Source: a bacterium SCSIO 12696 (GTDB lineage Bacteria; Pseudomonadota; Gammaproteobacteria; Pseudomonadales; Porticoccaceae). From it: a stretch of 64,000 nt of DNA. Every line of letters begins with the position of its first letter. Positions within the stretch are counted from its first letter, which is position 1. The translations under genes were made by a program, and so were the position numbers. The stretch lies in NCBI GenBank assembly GCA_024397955.1, contig CP073744.1:2577501-2641500 (forward strand), given 5' to 3'. Positions 1 through 11,101 of the stretch are shown here, in pieces. The notes under the pieces were generated by a model. It was not told the origin of the DNA and searched no databases. It worked only from the letters and a program-made list of their open reading frames with translations.

Positions 1-668
<668 letters not shown>

Positions 669-837
669 TATAACTGAGGCTGCTGATTGCAGTGACGTTC
701 GGACAAGCATGTAGAAAAGCAAAAGACACGCAAGAACGAAAGACACAGACAGTAAAAGCTTAAGAATCTGCCACCCTATTTGGACATGGCACAACGCAGT
801 CATACAGACATAAGACGACAGCCAATCCAAGCCAGTT

Positions 838-956
838 TTCCTGGCGACCATAGAGCATTGGAACCACCTGATCCCATCCCGAACTCAGTAGTGAAACGAT
901 GTATCGCCGATGGTAGTGTGGGGCTTCCCCATGTGAGAGTAGGTCATCGCCAGGAT
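838..956 (+). rRNA. rrf: 5S ribosomal RNA
   Basis: The conserved core is clear: CCGAACTCAG, AGTGAAACG, CGATGGTAGTGTGGGG and CCCCATGTGAGAGTAGG. The terminal helix pairs TCCTGGCGA (839-847) with TCGCCAGGA (947-955), which sets both ends to within one or two bases. It is the last gene of the rRNA operon and is followed at once by a terminator. Confidence 0.96.
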
Positions 957-962
957 TTAATT

Positions 963-997
963 AAAACGCCCTGATTCGAGAGAGTCAGGGCGTTTTG
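963..997 (+). terminator. rRNA operon terminator
   Basis: AAAACGCCCTGA and TCAGGGCGTTTT form a perfect 12-bp stem around a 10-base loop, with the T-run on the 3' arm. It starts a few bases after 5S, so it ends the rRNA operon. Confidence 0.93.
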
Positions 998-1017
998 CTT
1001 TGTGCCACAATCAAGAC

Positions 1018-1042
1018 GACCTACTCTCACACGGGGAAGCCC
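1018..1042 (-). repeat. Inverted fragment of the 5S rRNA 3' half
   Basis: These 25 bases are the reverse complement of 5S positions 921-945 with a single mismatch. The fragment faces the intact 5S gene across the operon terminator. It could be a remnant of a second, inverted 5S copy or an rRNA-derived duplication. The following bases (1043-1198) hold GC-rich hairpins, for example CAAAAAGGC/GCCTTTTTG, and no credible gene. Confidence 0.75.
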
Positions 1043-1198
1043 GCTCTTTATGTGTGGGGGTTCACTCGGGCCATTCTTGGCCCTCGCCCTTCGGGCAGCC
1101 TGCGGCTGTGCAAAAAGGCCTCCTGCCTTTTTGTCCCCATGTGAGGCACTTCGTAGGAAGAATGAAAAACACTGGCAGTGCGATGAGCCAACGGCAGT

Positions 1199-1262
1199 GC
1201 GGCAATCTCCATGAGTATGGCGACGCCTGCTGGAGATTGCTTCGCTGCGCTCGCAATGACGG
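1199..1262. repeat. Palindromic intergenic repeat (REP-like), copy 1
   Basis: CAATCTCC and GGAGATTG face each other, followed by CTCGCAATGACGG. The same building blocks (GCGGCAATCTC, GAGATTGCTT, CTCGCAATGAC) recur in inverted orientation at 62578-62667, so this is a dispersed intergenic repeat family. Similar GAGATTG/CAATGACG elements are widespread in proteobacterial intergenic DNA. Confidence 0.75.
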
Positions 1263-1282
1263 TGTTGAGGAAAGCAGACAAT

Positions 1283-1311
1283 AAAAAAGCCCGACTCAAT
1301 GGCCGGGCTTT
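1283..1311 (-). terminator. ppa terminator
   Basis: Read on the minus strand, AAAGCCCG and CGGGCTTT pair and are followed by a T-run. It lies 25 bases beyond the ppa stop codon. Confidence 0.9.
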
Positions 1312-1335
1312 CTCGCAAAACTGTTTTAACCAGTC

Positions 1336-1872
1336 TTACTTATCCAAATCCAAATGACGTTGTCTGGATTCCATAATCTCCGTGCGGGCTTCGTCGGCAG
1401 AGCCCCAACCATCCACACGTACCCACTTGTCTTCTTCCAGATCTTTATAGTTCTCGAAGTAGTGCTCGGTTTGTTTGAGCAGCAGGTCGGGCAGGTCGTG
1501 AATATCTTGTACGTGGTCGTACATGGGGGTCAGTTTGCTGTGAGGCACGGCGATCAGTTTGGCATCCGGGCCAGATTCGTCGGTCATTTTCAGCATGCCA
1601 ACCGGGCGGCTGCGGATTACTGAGCCAGGTACAACCGGGTGCGGAGACACAACCAGTACGTCCAGGGGGTCGCCATCTTCTGACAGGGTGTCGGGGATAT
1701 AGCCGTAGTTGGCCGGGTAGAACATCGGCGTGGCTACAAAGCGATCCACAAACAGTGCGTCACTGTCTTTTTCGATCTCGTATTTGATGGGATCGTGGTT
1801 AGCCGGAATCTCAATCACTACGTTGATGTCGTTGGGTAAATCATTACCGGCGGGAATTCGATTGTAGCTCAT
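1336..1872 (-). CDS. ppa: Inorganic pyrophosphatase
   Basis: Family I soluble pyrophosphatase of 178 residues, the usual length for the bacterial hexameric enzyme. It hydrolyses pyrophosphate to two phosphates in the cytoplasm and so pulls biosynthetic reactions forward. The family signature DGDPLD is at residues 66-71 and supplies the Asp ligands for Mg2+. The N-terminal [14 protein letters not shown] and the segment [10 protein letters not shown] are also typical. The gene is monocistronic, divergent from hemN, and has its own terminator. The start at MSYNRIPAG matches family N-termini. Identification is secure. Confidence 0.97.
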   Translation of the reverse strand: MSYNRIPAGNDLPNDINVVIEIPANHDPIKYEIEKDSDALFVDRFVATPMFYPANYGYIPDTLSEDGDPLDVLVVSPHPVVPGSVIRSRPVGMLKMTDESGPDAKLIAVPHSKLTPMYDHVQDIHDLPDLLLKQTEHYFENYKDLEEDKWVRVDGWGSADEARTEIMESRQRHLDLDK

Positions 1873-1985
1873 TGCAGAGTGCTCTCACTGTGTTGTTTTG
1901 GGGTCGCAGCCTATCAATGGCGCTACCTTCAGGGCGCGCAATTATAGCCACGGCCACCGCCGAAAGCCAGACGACGTTAGTGGAA

Positions 1986-1999
1986 TTGATCACGGTCAA
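1986..1999 (+). promoter_or_regulatory. FNR/Anr-type box upstream of hemN
   Basis: TTGATCACGGTCAA matches the FNR/Anr consensus TTGATNNNNATCAA at nine of ten defined bases. It lies about 60 bases before the hemN start codon. Known biology supports it: hemN is activated by Anr/FNR under low oxygen in pseudomonads and enterobacteria. The assignment rests on sequence match and position only. Confidence 0.7.
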
Positions 2000-2055
2000 G
2001 GAGATGTTTTGCGAGCCTGTCTAAAATCGCCATCCGTTATCTTGAGAGTAATACC

Positions 2056-3474
2056 ATGTCAGACCTGACGGGACACATTTACAGGGTGGATTCCGATACT
2101 GAATTTGTTTGGGATCGTCAGCTGATCGAGCGCTACGACCTTAGCGGCCCGCGCTATACCTCCTACCCGACAGCACCGCAATTCAGCAATCAGTTTGGCC
2201 TGTCTGAGTTGAATACAGCATTCGCCGCCAGTAACCGTGCCGGTACGCCGCTGTCGTTGTACTTTCACATTCCGTTTTGCAGCCGGGTTTGCTATTTCTG
2301 TGCCTGCAACAAGATCGTTACTGCCAATCGCAAACGCTCAGGCCCCTACCTGCAAAGGCTGTTCCGTGAGATTGAAATGAAAGCGGCACTGCTGGATAAA
2401 TTTCGCCCGGTAAAGCAGCTGCACTGGGGGGGCGGCACACCGACATTCCTCAGCGATGACGAAATGCGCCAGTTAATGGCAAAGACCCGCAAGCACTTCC
2501 ATTTGCTGGATAACGACGAGGGAGAGTATTCCATTGAGCTGCACCCCGGTGATATGAATGTGGAAACCATTCGCTGCCTGCGGGAGATTGGCTTTAATCG
2601 CCTCAGTATGGGTGTGCAGGATTTTGACCCGATTGTACAGAGCGCTGTCAACCGCTTTAACTCCCTGCAGCAGGTGACCGAGCTGGTTAGCGCAGCTCGC
2701 GATCAGGGTTTCACGTCGATTAGTATGGATCTGATTTACGGATTGCCCCACCAGAACTGGCAATCGTTCAGCGAAACCCTGGATCGAATTATCGAGTTGT
2801 CTCCGGATCGGTTATCGGTATTCAATTACGCCCATTTGCCACACCTGTTCAAAGTGCAAAAGCAAATAAACGAAGCTGCGCTGCCCACCGCGGAAGAGAA
2901 GCTGCGCATGATGGAGCAGTCTGCGCGCAAATTACTGGCTGCGGGCTATCGGTTTATCGGTATGGATCACTTTGCCAAGCCTGACGACGAGCTAGCGCTG
3001 GCACAGCAAAAAGGCGAATTGCAACGCAATTTTCAGGGCTACTCCACTCACAGTAATTGCGATATGGTGGCTTTCGGCGTATCTGCCATCAGCGATATTG
3101 GCTCAGGTTTGAGTCAGAACCATAAAAATATCGATGATTACTACGACGCTATCGACAATGGCCTGTTGCCGCTTTCCCAAGGTATCGCGCTGAACCAAGA
3201 CGACCAAATTCGTGGCCAGGTTATCAGCCAGCTGATCTGCCAGTTTGAACTGGATTTCCAGGACATTGAGCAAGCTTTCTCCATCGACTTCCACAGCTAT
3301 TTCGTCGATGAGTTGTACCAGTTAAGGGCAATGGAAGCTGATGGATTGCTGAGAATTAACAATCACAGCATCCGAATTCACCCCGCTGGACGCCTACTGA
3401 TTCGCCGTATCTGCATGGTATTCGATGCCTACGTGGGCGGTGAGCGCCAGGTGCGTTTCTCGAAGATTATCTGA
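2056..3474 (+). CDS. hemN: Oxygen-independent coproporphyrinogen III dehydrogenase
   Basis: Radical-SAM enzyme of 472 residues that converts coproporphyrinogen III to protoporphyrinogen IX without oxygen, in cytoplasmic haem synthesis. The iron-sulfur motif is C75-x3-C79-x2-C82 followed by C84 (CSRVCYFCACNKIV). The preceding RYTSYPTAPQF and the later HWGGGTPTFL and MDLIYGLPHQ segments are true HemN hallmarks and separate it from HemW-like homologues. The C-terminal HemN domain is present. The gene stands alone, divergent from ppa, with an FNR-type box upstream, consistent with use under low oxygen. Confidence 0.96.
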   Translation: MSDLTGHIYRVDSDTEFVWDRQLIERYDLSGPRYTSYPTAPQFSNQFGLSELNTAFAASNRAGTPLSLYFHIPFCSRVCYFCACNKIVTANRKRSGPYLQRLFREIEMKAALLDKFRPVKQLHWGGGTPTFLSDDEMRQLMAKTRKHFHLLDNDEGEYSIELHPGDMNVETIRCLREIGFNRLSMGVQDFDPIVQSAVNRFNSLQQVTELVSAARDQGFTSISMDLIYGLPHQNWQSFSETLDRIIELSPDRLSVFNYAHLPHLFKVQKQINEAALPTAEEKLRMMEQSARKLLAAGYRFIGMDHFAKPDDELALAQQKGELQRNFQGYSTHSNCDMVAFGVSAISDIGSGLSQNHKNIDDYYDAIDNGLLPLSQGIALNQDDQIRGQVISQLICQFELDFQDIEQAFSIDFHSYFVDELYQLRAMEADGLLRINNHSIRIHPAGRLLIRRICMVFDAYVGGERQVRFSKII

Positions 3475-3544
3475 CCAAGGCTAGATAGTGCGACCATGGG
3501 TCGCGCTTGCGCTAGTGACGGCTTGCCAATAGACTACTTCGCTA

Positions 3545-3639
3545 ACTTGTCGGAGCGCTACAGTTCACGAACCGTAGCTGAGACCGCCCAGCGGGATCCG
3601 TCGAACCTGATCAGGCCAGCACCTGCGTAGGGAACAAGT
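3545..3639 (+). promoter_or_regulatory. TPP riboswitch (THI box)
   Basis: The thi-box core is present: CTGAGA at 3578-3583, then GAACCTGATC and GCGTAGGGA. The closing helix pairs ACTTGT (3545-3550) with ACAAGT (3634-3639). It lies in the 5' leader of thiC, 85 bases before the start codon, so it should repress the thi genes when thiamine pyrophosphate is plentiful. Confidence 0.95.
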
Positions 3640-3684
3640 GAGTCAAACAAAGCCCACTTTTATTCCCTCCAAAACTCTAACTAA

Positions 3685-5667
<1,983 letters not shown>

Positions 5668-5675
5668 CCAGGCCT

Positions 5676-5752
5676 TGTCATCCTGGGTGCAGCAAAGGAT
5701 CTCGGGCTACTTATGTCGAGATTCTTAACGCCTGACTATCTCAAGATGACAG
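5676..5752. repeat. Palindromic intergenic repeat
   Basis: The stretch begins TGTCATCCTGGG, contains facing GGATCTCG/CGAGATTC blocks and ends CAAGATGACAG. It fills the gap between thiC and thiO. Its outer ends (GTCATC/GATGAC) are complementary. It resembles mobile palindromic units common between proteobacterial genes. Confidence 0.65.
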
Positions 5753-5767
5753 TTTGAGAGAATAGCT

Positions 5768-6877
5768 ATGAACATCGGAATCGCTGGCGCAGGAATTATC
5801 GGCCGCTTGCTGGCTTGGCAACTGCTGGAGCATGGGCACAAGGTAACTCTGTTTGACCAGCTGCCAATGGATTCAGCCGCAAGCTGCAGTTTTACCGCTG
5901 CCGGCATGCTCACCCCTTTTAGTGAAGGCGAAACCGCCGAACCACTGGTGGTTGCCCTTGGCCAACAGTCTTTGAAGCGCTGGCCTGAGCTGGTATCGCA
6001 ATTAGGTACCGATGTGAGCTTCAAGAGTGGCGGCACATTAGTGGTAGCTCATACTCAGGATCGCGGTGATTACCAGCGTTTTACCGCTGCAGTCAGCTCG
6101 CGGATGGACTTGTCAGAACAGCAATATCGTTTGCTTCAACAGCATCACTTGGCGGAGTTAGAGCCAGAATTGGCAGGGCGCTTTTCTCAGGCCGCGTACC
6201 TGCCGGATGAATGCTGGTTGTGTACCCACAGCACCATGAAACAGTTGGCCAACAAGCTGCAGCAGTTGGGCGTTGTCTGGCATGACAGCACTGATGTCAG
6301 TGCGGTGAACTCCGGTGAAATTGAAGTGTGTGATGCCAGTGGCAAACACGCCTATTCGTTTGATATGGCCGTTGACTGCCGAGGCCTGGGGGCTAAAGAC
6401 GCACTGCCCGTAAGAGGCGTACGCGGCGAACTGGTATGGCTGGACGCGCCAGACGTGCAAATTGATCGGTTGGTACGGCTGATGCACCCTCGTTATCGCA
6501 TCTACGTGGTGCCTCGCAAAGATAACCTCTATTTGATCGGTGCGACTCAAATAGAAAGCGAAGACTTTAGCGATATATCCGTGCGCTCCACGCTGGAATT
6601 ACTGTCTGCTGCTTACAGCCTGCACCCGGGTTTTGCCGAGGCCAGAGTTGTGAATACAGCGGTGAACTGCCGCCCGGCATTGTCGGATAACCAGCCACGT
6701 ATTGAGTTCAGCGATGGCCTGATTCGTGTCAACGGCTTGTTCCGCCACGGTTACTTAATGGCTCCGACACTCAGTGATGAAGTGCTGGCCATCATTGCTA
6801 ACCCCGGACATCAATCCAGGTTTGAAGGCTTGGTACATCAGCCCGTGAACGTGGCCTGCGAAATTGCTTGTGGATAA
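5768..6877 (+). CDS. thiO: Glycine oxidase, thiamine biosynthesis
   Basis: FAD-dependent amine oxidase of the DAO family, 369 residues. ThiO oxidises glycine to iminoacetate (dehydroglycine), used by ThiG to build the thiazole ring. The N-terminal dinucleotide-binding motif is [13 protein letters not shown]. The C-terminal segment with [13 protein letters not shown] and [13 protein letters not shown] matches the end of the DAO fold. It lies between thiC and thiG, and its stop is four bases before the thiG ATG. Use of ThiO rather than ThiH implies an oxygen-dependent thiazole route. Confidence 0.92.
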   Translation: MNIGIAGAGIIGRLLAWQLLEHGHKVTLFDQLPMDSAASCSFTAAGMLTPFSEGETAEPLVVALGQQSLKRWPELVSQLGTDVSFKSGGTLVVAHTQDRGDYQRFTAAVSSRMDLSEQQYRLLQQHHLAELEPELAGRFSQAAYLPDECWLCTHSTMKQLANKLQQLGVVWHDSTDVSAVNSGEIEVCDASGKHAYSFDMAVDCRGLGAKDALPVRGVRGELVWLDAPDVQIDRLVRLMHPRYRIYVVPRKDNLYLIGATQIESEDFSDISVRSTLELLSAAYSLHPGFAEARVVNTAVNCRPALSDNQPRIEFSDGLIRVNGLFRHGYLMAPTLSDEVLAIIANPGHQSRFEGLVHQPVNVACEIACG

Positions 6878-6881
6878 ATCT

Positions 6882-7661
6882 ATGTGGAAGCTTGCGGACA
6901 AAACGCTCAACAGCCGCCTGCTGATTGGCAGTGCGCTTTACCCGTCACCGAGCATTATGTGTGATTCCATTCGCGAATCTGGCAGCGAAGTGGTTACCGT
7001 ATCACTGCGGCGTCAGAACCCCAACGATAAGGGGGGGGTGGCGTTTTGGGAGCAAATACAGGCTCTCGACTTGAATATTTTGCCCAATACCGCAGGTTGC
7101 CACAGCGCCAAAGAGGCCATTACCACCGCTCAAATGGCCCGCGAACTGTTTAATACCCACTGGGTGAAGTTGGAGGTGATTGGCGATGATTACAATTTGC
7201 AGCCGGATCCATTCGGCTTGGTTGAGGCCACCAAAGAACTGATCGGCCAAGGCTTCGAAGTGTTTCCCTATTGCACCGATGATCTGGTGTTGTGCCAGAA
7301 GTTGGTGGAGTTGGGCTGCAACATTTTGATGCCTTGGGGTTCGCCCATCGGTACTGGTCAGGGGCTTCTCAACCCCTTCGCGTTGAAAACCCTACGCGAA
7401 CGCTTGCCGGAAATTACCCTGATTGTGGATGCTGGACTGGGACTGCCTTCCCACGCTGCACAAGCCATGGAGCTGGGTTTTGACGGGGTGCTGCTAAACA
7501 GTGCCATTGCTTTGGCGCAAGACCCTGTGGCTATGGCCGGGGCTTTTGGGCAGGCAACGGCGGCTGGGCGAGCGGCTTATACCGCTGGAGCTATGCCAGC
7601 GCGGGATATTGCTGAACCCAGTTCCCCAGTGGTGGGGCAGCCCTTTTGGCATAATCAATAA
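6882..7661 (+). CDS. thiG: Thiazole synthase
   Basis: ThiG, 259 residues from the chosen ATG ([14 protein letters not shown]). It condenses deoxyxylulose phosphate, dehydroglycine and the ThiS thiocarboxylate into thiazole phosphate. The lysine forming the Schiff base lies in WVKLEVIGD. Phosphate-binding segments include [13 protein letters not shown] and [16 protein letters not shown]. An upstream in-frame TTG (6864) would overlap thiO and is less likely. The family start (x-L-x-I-A-D-K-T-F/L-x-S-R) fits the ATG at 6882. Confidence 0.95.
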   Translation: MWKLADKTLNSRLLIGSALYPSPSIMCDSIRESGSEVVTVSLRRQNPNDKGGVAFWEQIQALDLNILPNTAGCHSAKEAITTAQMARELFNTHWVKLEVIGDDYNLQPDPFGLVEATKELIGQGFEVFPYCTDDLVLCQKLVELGCNILMPWGSPIGTGQGLLNPFALKTLRERLPEITLIVDAGLGLPSHAAQAMELGFDGVLLNSAIALAQDPVAMAGAFGQATAAGRAAYTAGAMPARDIAEPSSPVVGQPFWHNQ

Positions 7662-7691
7662 ATACTGTCTGGGCAAAACCCAATAAAAAAT

Positions 7692-7889
7692 ATGAAGATA
7701 TCTATTAACGGTGAAAGCCGTGACTTTACCGATAACACCCCACTGCCAGAATTACTGACACAATACGGTGCGGTTGAGCCCTATGTGGTGGCGATTAATG
7801 AAACTTTTATTCCCAAACCTCAGTACAGCCAGGTAACGTTGGCCGACGGTGACAGTATTGATGTCGTCCGACCGATTCAGGGGGGGTGA
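7692..7889 (+). CDS. thiS: Sulfur carrier protein ThiS
   Basis: Small ubiquitin-like protein of 65 residues ending in Gly-Gly. The C-terminal glycine is adenylated and then thiocarboxylated to carry sulfur to ThiG. The beta-grasp pattern and the end DVVRPIQGG are typical. It lies 30 bases after thiG and just before thiDE. No thiF is visible in the window, so the activating enzyme must be encoded elsewhere (MoeB could serve). Confidence 0.95.
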   Translation: MKISINGESRDFTDNTPLPELLTQYGAVEPYVVAINETFIPKPQYSQVTLADGDSIDVVRPIQGG

Positions 7890-7894
7890 CGCTA

Positions 7895-9442
7895 ATGAAG
7901 GCACCTCGCCCTATCGTTTGGACCATTGCCGGTTCTGACTCCGGTGGTGGTGCCGGTATTCAGGCAGACCTGCACAGCTTTCAGAGCCTGGGTGTTCACG
8001 GTTGCTCGGTTATTACCACCATCACAGCCCAAAACAGCCACTGCGTAGCAGCTACTGAGTCAGTATCGGCGGATACCTTGCGCGCCCAGATTCAAACTTT
8101 GGCCCACGACTTACCCCCTTCGGTGATTAAAATTGGCCTGTTAGCCAGTAAAGAGCAGGTGGCAGTGGTATCGGAAGAAATCAACCACTTGAAGTCTCAA
8201 ATACCGGGTTTGCGTGTGGTTTACGACCCGGTCTCCATTGCCAGCAGTGGTTCACCGCTCACGGTTGAACCCATTGAAGACAGCGTTCGCAGCCAGCTAA
8301 TGCCCATGCTGGATGTGATCACGCCAAACAGCCTTGAAGCAGAGCGCGTTACGGGTACGGCTATTGTGGATTACCCCAGCCTGCGCGGTGCTGCTGATCA
8401 CTTGCAGCGCCTGGGGGCAGTTTCGGTAGTGGTTAAAGGTGGCCACAGCGAGCTGATTCCAGGGTATTGTCTGGATTATCTGCGCAGCGATATCTTTGAA
8501 AGTGATGCCACGGAAATGGTGCTCGCTCAGCCTCGTATTGATTCCCCCAACCACCATGGCAGCGGCTGCTGCTACGCCAGCGCGCTTGCTGCTGCTCTGG
8601 CCCTGGATTATTCCCTGGAAGATGCTGTGGTGGTTGCCAATGCCTATGTGCATAGAGGGATTACTGAGAGCTCTGCATTGGGGCAGGGCCCAGGGCCCGT
8701 TGCCCATGGAGCGTGGCCAGAAAGCTCGCAGTATTTTGCCCAGCTGGTATTACCGGGCAGTGAACTTGCCGAGCAGATGAAGTGGACGCCTGAAACCACT
8801 TACCCGGCTACCCCTTTTACACCCTGTGATACTAAGAAGTTAGGACTTTATCCGGTGGTAGATAATTGCCATTGGTTGGAGAAATTACTGCATGAGGGTG
8901 TAAAAACTATCCAGCTTCGGGTAAAAAACCTTACTGGCGATGCCCTTAAAAAAGAAGTGGCGCAGGCTGTGGAGCTGGGGCGTCAGTTTAATGCGAGGCT
9001 GTTTATCAACGATTATTGGCAGCTTGCCATTGAGCTAGGTGCTTATGGGGTTCACCTGGGGCAAGAAGATATGGAACGCGCTGATTTGCGAGCCATACAA
9101 AACGCGGGTTTGCGCCTGGGCCTCAGTAGTCACGGTTACTTTGAGCTGATGAGAGCGCTGGCGGTGCAGCCAAGCTATGTGGCTTGCGGAGCTATTTACC
9201 CCACTACCACCAAAACCATGCCTTCACGGCCCCAAGGGCTAGTAAAACTGCAGCGCTATCTTCAATTAACTGGCGAGACGCCGGTGGTGGCTATTGGCGG
9301 TATTAGCTGCGAACGGGCCAGGCAAGTGGCCGCTACAGGTGTAGGCAGCATTGCCGTAGTCACCGCGGTTACCGAAGCACCGGACTACCGGGCGGCGGTC
9401 GCTGATATTCAAGATATACTGGCCGTCGAGTACAGGCCATAA
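7895..9442 (+). CDS. thiDE: Bifunctional HMP-P kinase / thiamine phosphate synthase (ThiD-ThiE fusion)
   Basis: A fused enzyme of 515 residues. The N-terminal half (about 1-270) is ThiD, which phosphorylates hydroxymethylpyrimidine phosphate: WTIAGSDSGGGAGIQADL at the start and HGSGCCYASALAAAL at the phosphate/catalytic site. The C-terminal part (about 300-515) is ThiE, which joins pyrimidine and thiazole: TIQLRVK, FINDYWQLA, GVHLGQEDM and TTTKTM. A GTG at 7886 overlaps the thiS stop, but the ATG at 7895 directly precedes the conserved start. ThiD-ThiE fusions are known in several proteobacteria. It completes the pathway to thiamine phosphate. Confidence 0.94.
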   Translation: MKAPRPIVWTIAGSDSGGGAGIQADLHSFQSLGVHGCSVITTITAQNSHCVAATESVSADTLRAQIQTLAHDLPPSVIKIGLLASKEQVAVVSEEINHLKSQIPGLRVVYDPVSIASSGSPLTVEPIEDSVRSQLMPMLDVITPNSLEAERVTGTAIVDYPSLRGAADHLQRLGAVSVVVKGGHSELIPGYCLDYLRSDIFESDATEMVLAQPRIDSPNHHGSGCCYASALAAALALDYSLEDAVVVANAYVHRGITESSALGQGPGPVAHGAWPESSQYFAQLVLPGSELAEQMKWTPETTYPATPFTPCDTKKLGLYPVVDNCHWLEKLLHEGVKTIQLRVKNLTGDALKKEVAQAVELGRQFNARLFINDYWQLAIELGAYGVHLGQEDMERADLRAIQNAGLRLGLSSHGYFELMRALAVQPSYVACGAIYPTTTKTMPSRPQGLVKLQRYLQLTGETPVVAIGGISCERARQVAATGVGSIAVVTAVTEAPDYRAAVADIQDILAVEYRP

Positions 9443-9460
9443 AACCCGGTCTATACTTTA

Positions 9461-9485
9461 TTCAACTATTGTTGGAAAAGTTGAA
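9461..9485. promoter_or_regulatory. Inverted repeat between thiDE and can
   Basis: TTCAACT (9461-9467) and AGTTGAA (9479-9485) are perfect complements around an 11-base spacer, with a nested CAAC-TATT-GTTG. No T-run follows, so it is a poor terminator. It may be an operator for the carbonic anhydrase gene 66 bases downstream. No regulator is recognised. Confidence 0.4.
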
Positions 9486-9550
9486 TTAAACAACAGTTCC
9501 TCTTCAGAGAAACACACAACAGCCGATAACGATAAAGATGGAGTGAATGA

Positions 9551-10180
9551 ATGCTGAAACTGCACGATTTGCTGAACAACAATCGCGACTGGGCACGGGC
9601 TCTGGTTGAGAAGGACGCCGAGTTTTTTACTCGCCTCAGCAAGCAGCAGGCGCCGGAATACTTGTGGGTAGGTTGCGCTGATAGTCGAGTACCCGCTAAC
9701 GAAATTGTAGGTATGCAGCCGGGAGAGCTGTTTGTACACCGCAATGTGGCCAATATGGTCTACGGTACCGACCCCAATGCGCTTTCGGTGATTCAATACG
9801 CCGTAGAAGCATTGAAGGTGAAGCACATTATTGTCTGTGGCCATTATGGCTGCGGCGGTGTAAAAGCCTCCACGGAAGGTCGTGAATTGGGCTTAATCGA
9901 CAGCTGGTTGTCAGGAATTAAGCAGGTATACCAGCAGCACGCAGAGGAACTGGATGCCTTACAGGGGGAACAGAAGATTGACCGCCTGTGTGAAATCAAT
10001 GTTTGTCAGCAAGTAAAGAATGTGAGCCAGCTCCCCGTGGTACAAAGAGCTTGGCGCAATGGCCAGCAGCTTACCGTACACGGTTGGATTTACGGGCTTT
10101 CTGATGGCTTGGTAAAAGATCTGGAAGTCAGTATTGATCGCCCAGAACAAGTGGATGGTGTGTATCACTTAATTGAATAG
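9551..10180 (+). CDS. can: Beta-class carbonic anhydrase
   Basis: Interconverts CO2 and bicarbonate in the cytoplasm, feeding carboxylases. At 209 residues it matches the E. coli Can type. The zinc site is C42-A-D44-S-R46 with H98 and C101 (GHYGCGGV), at the same positions as in the characterised E. coli enzyme. The Asp44-Arg46 dyad is intact. The gene has its own spacer from the thi operon and is followed by unrelated small genes. Confidence 0.95.
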   Translation: MLKLHDLLNNNRDWARALVEKDAEFFTRLSKQQAPEYLWVGCADSRVPANEIVGMQPGELFVHRNVANMVYGTDPNALSVIQYAVEALKVKHIIVCGHYGCGGVKASTEGRELGLIDSWLSGIKQVYQQHAEELDALQGEQKIDRLCEINVCQQVKNVSQLPVVQRAWRNGQQLTVHGWIYGLSDGLVKDLEVSIDRPEQVDGVYHLIE

Positions 10181-10222
10181 TCGTGGCCAGCACCACGTTG
10201 TCACATGCTCGGAGGCACCCAA

Positions 10223-10744
10223 ATGACCATAACAACAATGAAAAAGAGCGCAATGAAAAAAACCGTACTTCTGAGTGTGTGCCTGATGTTTCTTAGCGGC
10301 TGTGAGAAGCCGCCCCCCAAGCGCAGTGAGCTGCCGGTTGTGTTGAGGGCAGAGTATACAGATAACAATTGTGGCCCCAATTCCCCACATATAAAGCTTC
10401 TTGAAGAAACCTTACCTGCTGCCACAGGGGAAGATTTACCTCTCGGCTTTGAGTTTTTTACCGCGGAAGGTATACGCAACCCTGACGACCCAGAAATGGG
10501 TTTTGCCATGGCCGGCAATGTGTATGAACTAGAGGGCTATTATTACTATCATATTGAATACGGACGTCGTATTCTTGAGCCTCGCTTCGACTTGCTTGGC
10601 TGGCGCTTGATTTCACCTTATAAATTGGCCGATGGCACCGTCAATAACAGCGGACAGCCCTACGCTGAATATTGGGATCGCCCCAAACAGGAATCTATGG
10701 TGTTTCAGACATCGCGAAGTTACCAGAGCAACTGCCCCGAATAG
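10223..10744 (+). CDS. Predicted lipoprotein, unknown function
   Basis: About 173 residues from the ATG at 10223, chosen because GGAGG lies eight bases upstream. The N-terminus (MKKSAMKKTVLLSV, then LMFLSGC) is a lipoprotein signal with the modified Cys at about residue 27. The mature part has no recognised domain. It is rich in Tyr and Trp (YYYYHIEYGRR, LGWRLISPYKLADG) and contains two further Cys that could pair. The next gene starts 20 bases later, so the two may form an operon. Confidence 0.7.
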   Translation: MTITTMKKSAMKKTVLLSVCLMFLSGCEKPPPKRSELPVVLRAEYTDNNCGPNSPHIKLLEETLPAATGEDLPLGFEFFTAEGIRNPDDPEMGFAMAGNVYELEGYYYYHIEYGRRILEPRFDLLGWRLISPYKLADGTVNNSGQPYAEYWDRPKQESMVFQTSRSYQSNCPE

Positions 10745-10763
10745 AGCATCACTAGGAATAACC

Positions 10764-11075
10764 ATGAGCCTCACCGCAAAATTGCTGGGGGACTGTGCCC
10801 CTTATATTTTTAATTTGGTCTACGATATCGACGTGCGCATGCTGTTTATCGAGTGCATTGATGACCCAGATTGTGGTGAGCCAGATTTGCGCTTGGTATT
10901 TCCTGAGATAACCAGCTATCGGGAGAAAAACCTTCAGGCTCGCCCAGACGACGAGACCATGGACGATGTGGTCAGTATTGAAAATCAGGGAGAGCGTCAA
11001 ATAGTGATTACCACCTACAAAAAAGAAATCACTCTTGAAGTGACCGCTGAACCATTCGTGGAAGAAATCGAATAA
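10764..11075 (+). CDS. Small acidic protein, unknown function
   Basis: 103 residues starting at ATG 10764 with AGGA a few bases upstream. The protein is acidic, has no signal or membrane segment and ends in FVEEIE. Its pattern of alternating hydrophobic residues (RQIVITTYKKEITLEVTAE) suggests beta strands. It directly follows the lipoprotein gene and converges on panB. No family is recognised. A longer frame open from 10632 overlaps the lipoprotein gene and is not supported. Confidence 0.65.
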   Translation: MSLTAKLLGDCAPYIFNLVYDIDVRMLFIECIDDPDCGEPDLRLVFPEITSYREKNLQARPDDETMDDVVSIENQGERQIVITTYKKEITLEVTAEPFVEEIE

Positions 11076-11101
11076 CTGGGTTTAGAGCGGCTTGGCTGTG
11101 C

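Noticed and set aside
10632..10763. A longer N-terminus for the small acidic protein
   Set aside because: It overlaps the lipoprotein gene in another frame; the ATG at 10764 has a ribosome binding site and starts a plausible protein.
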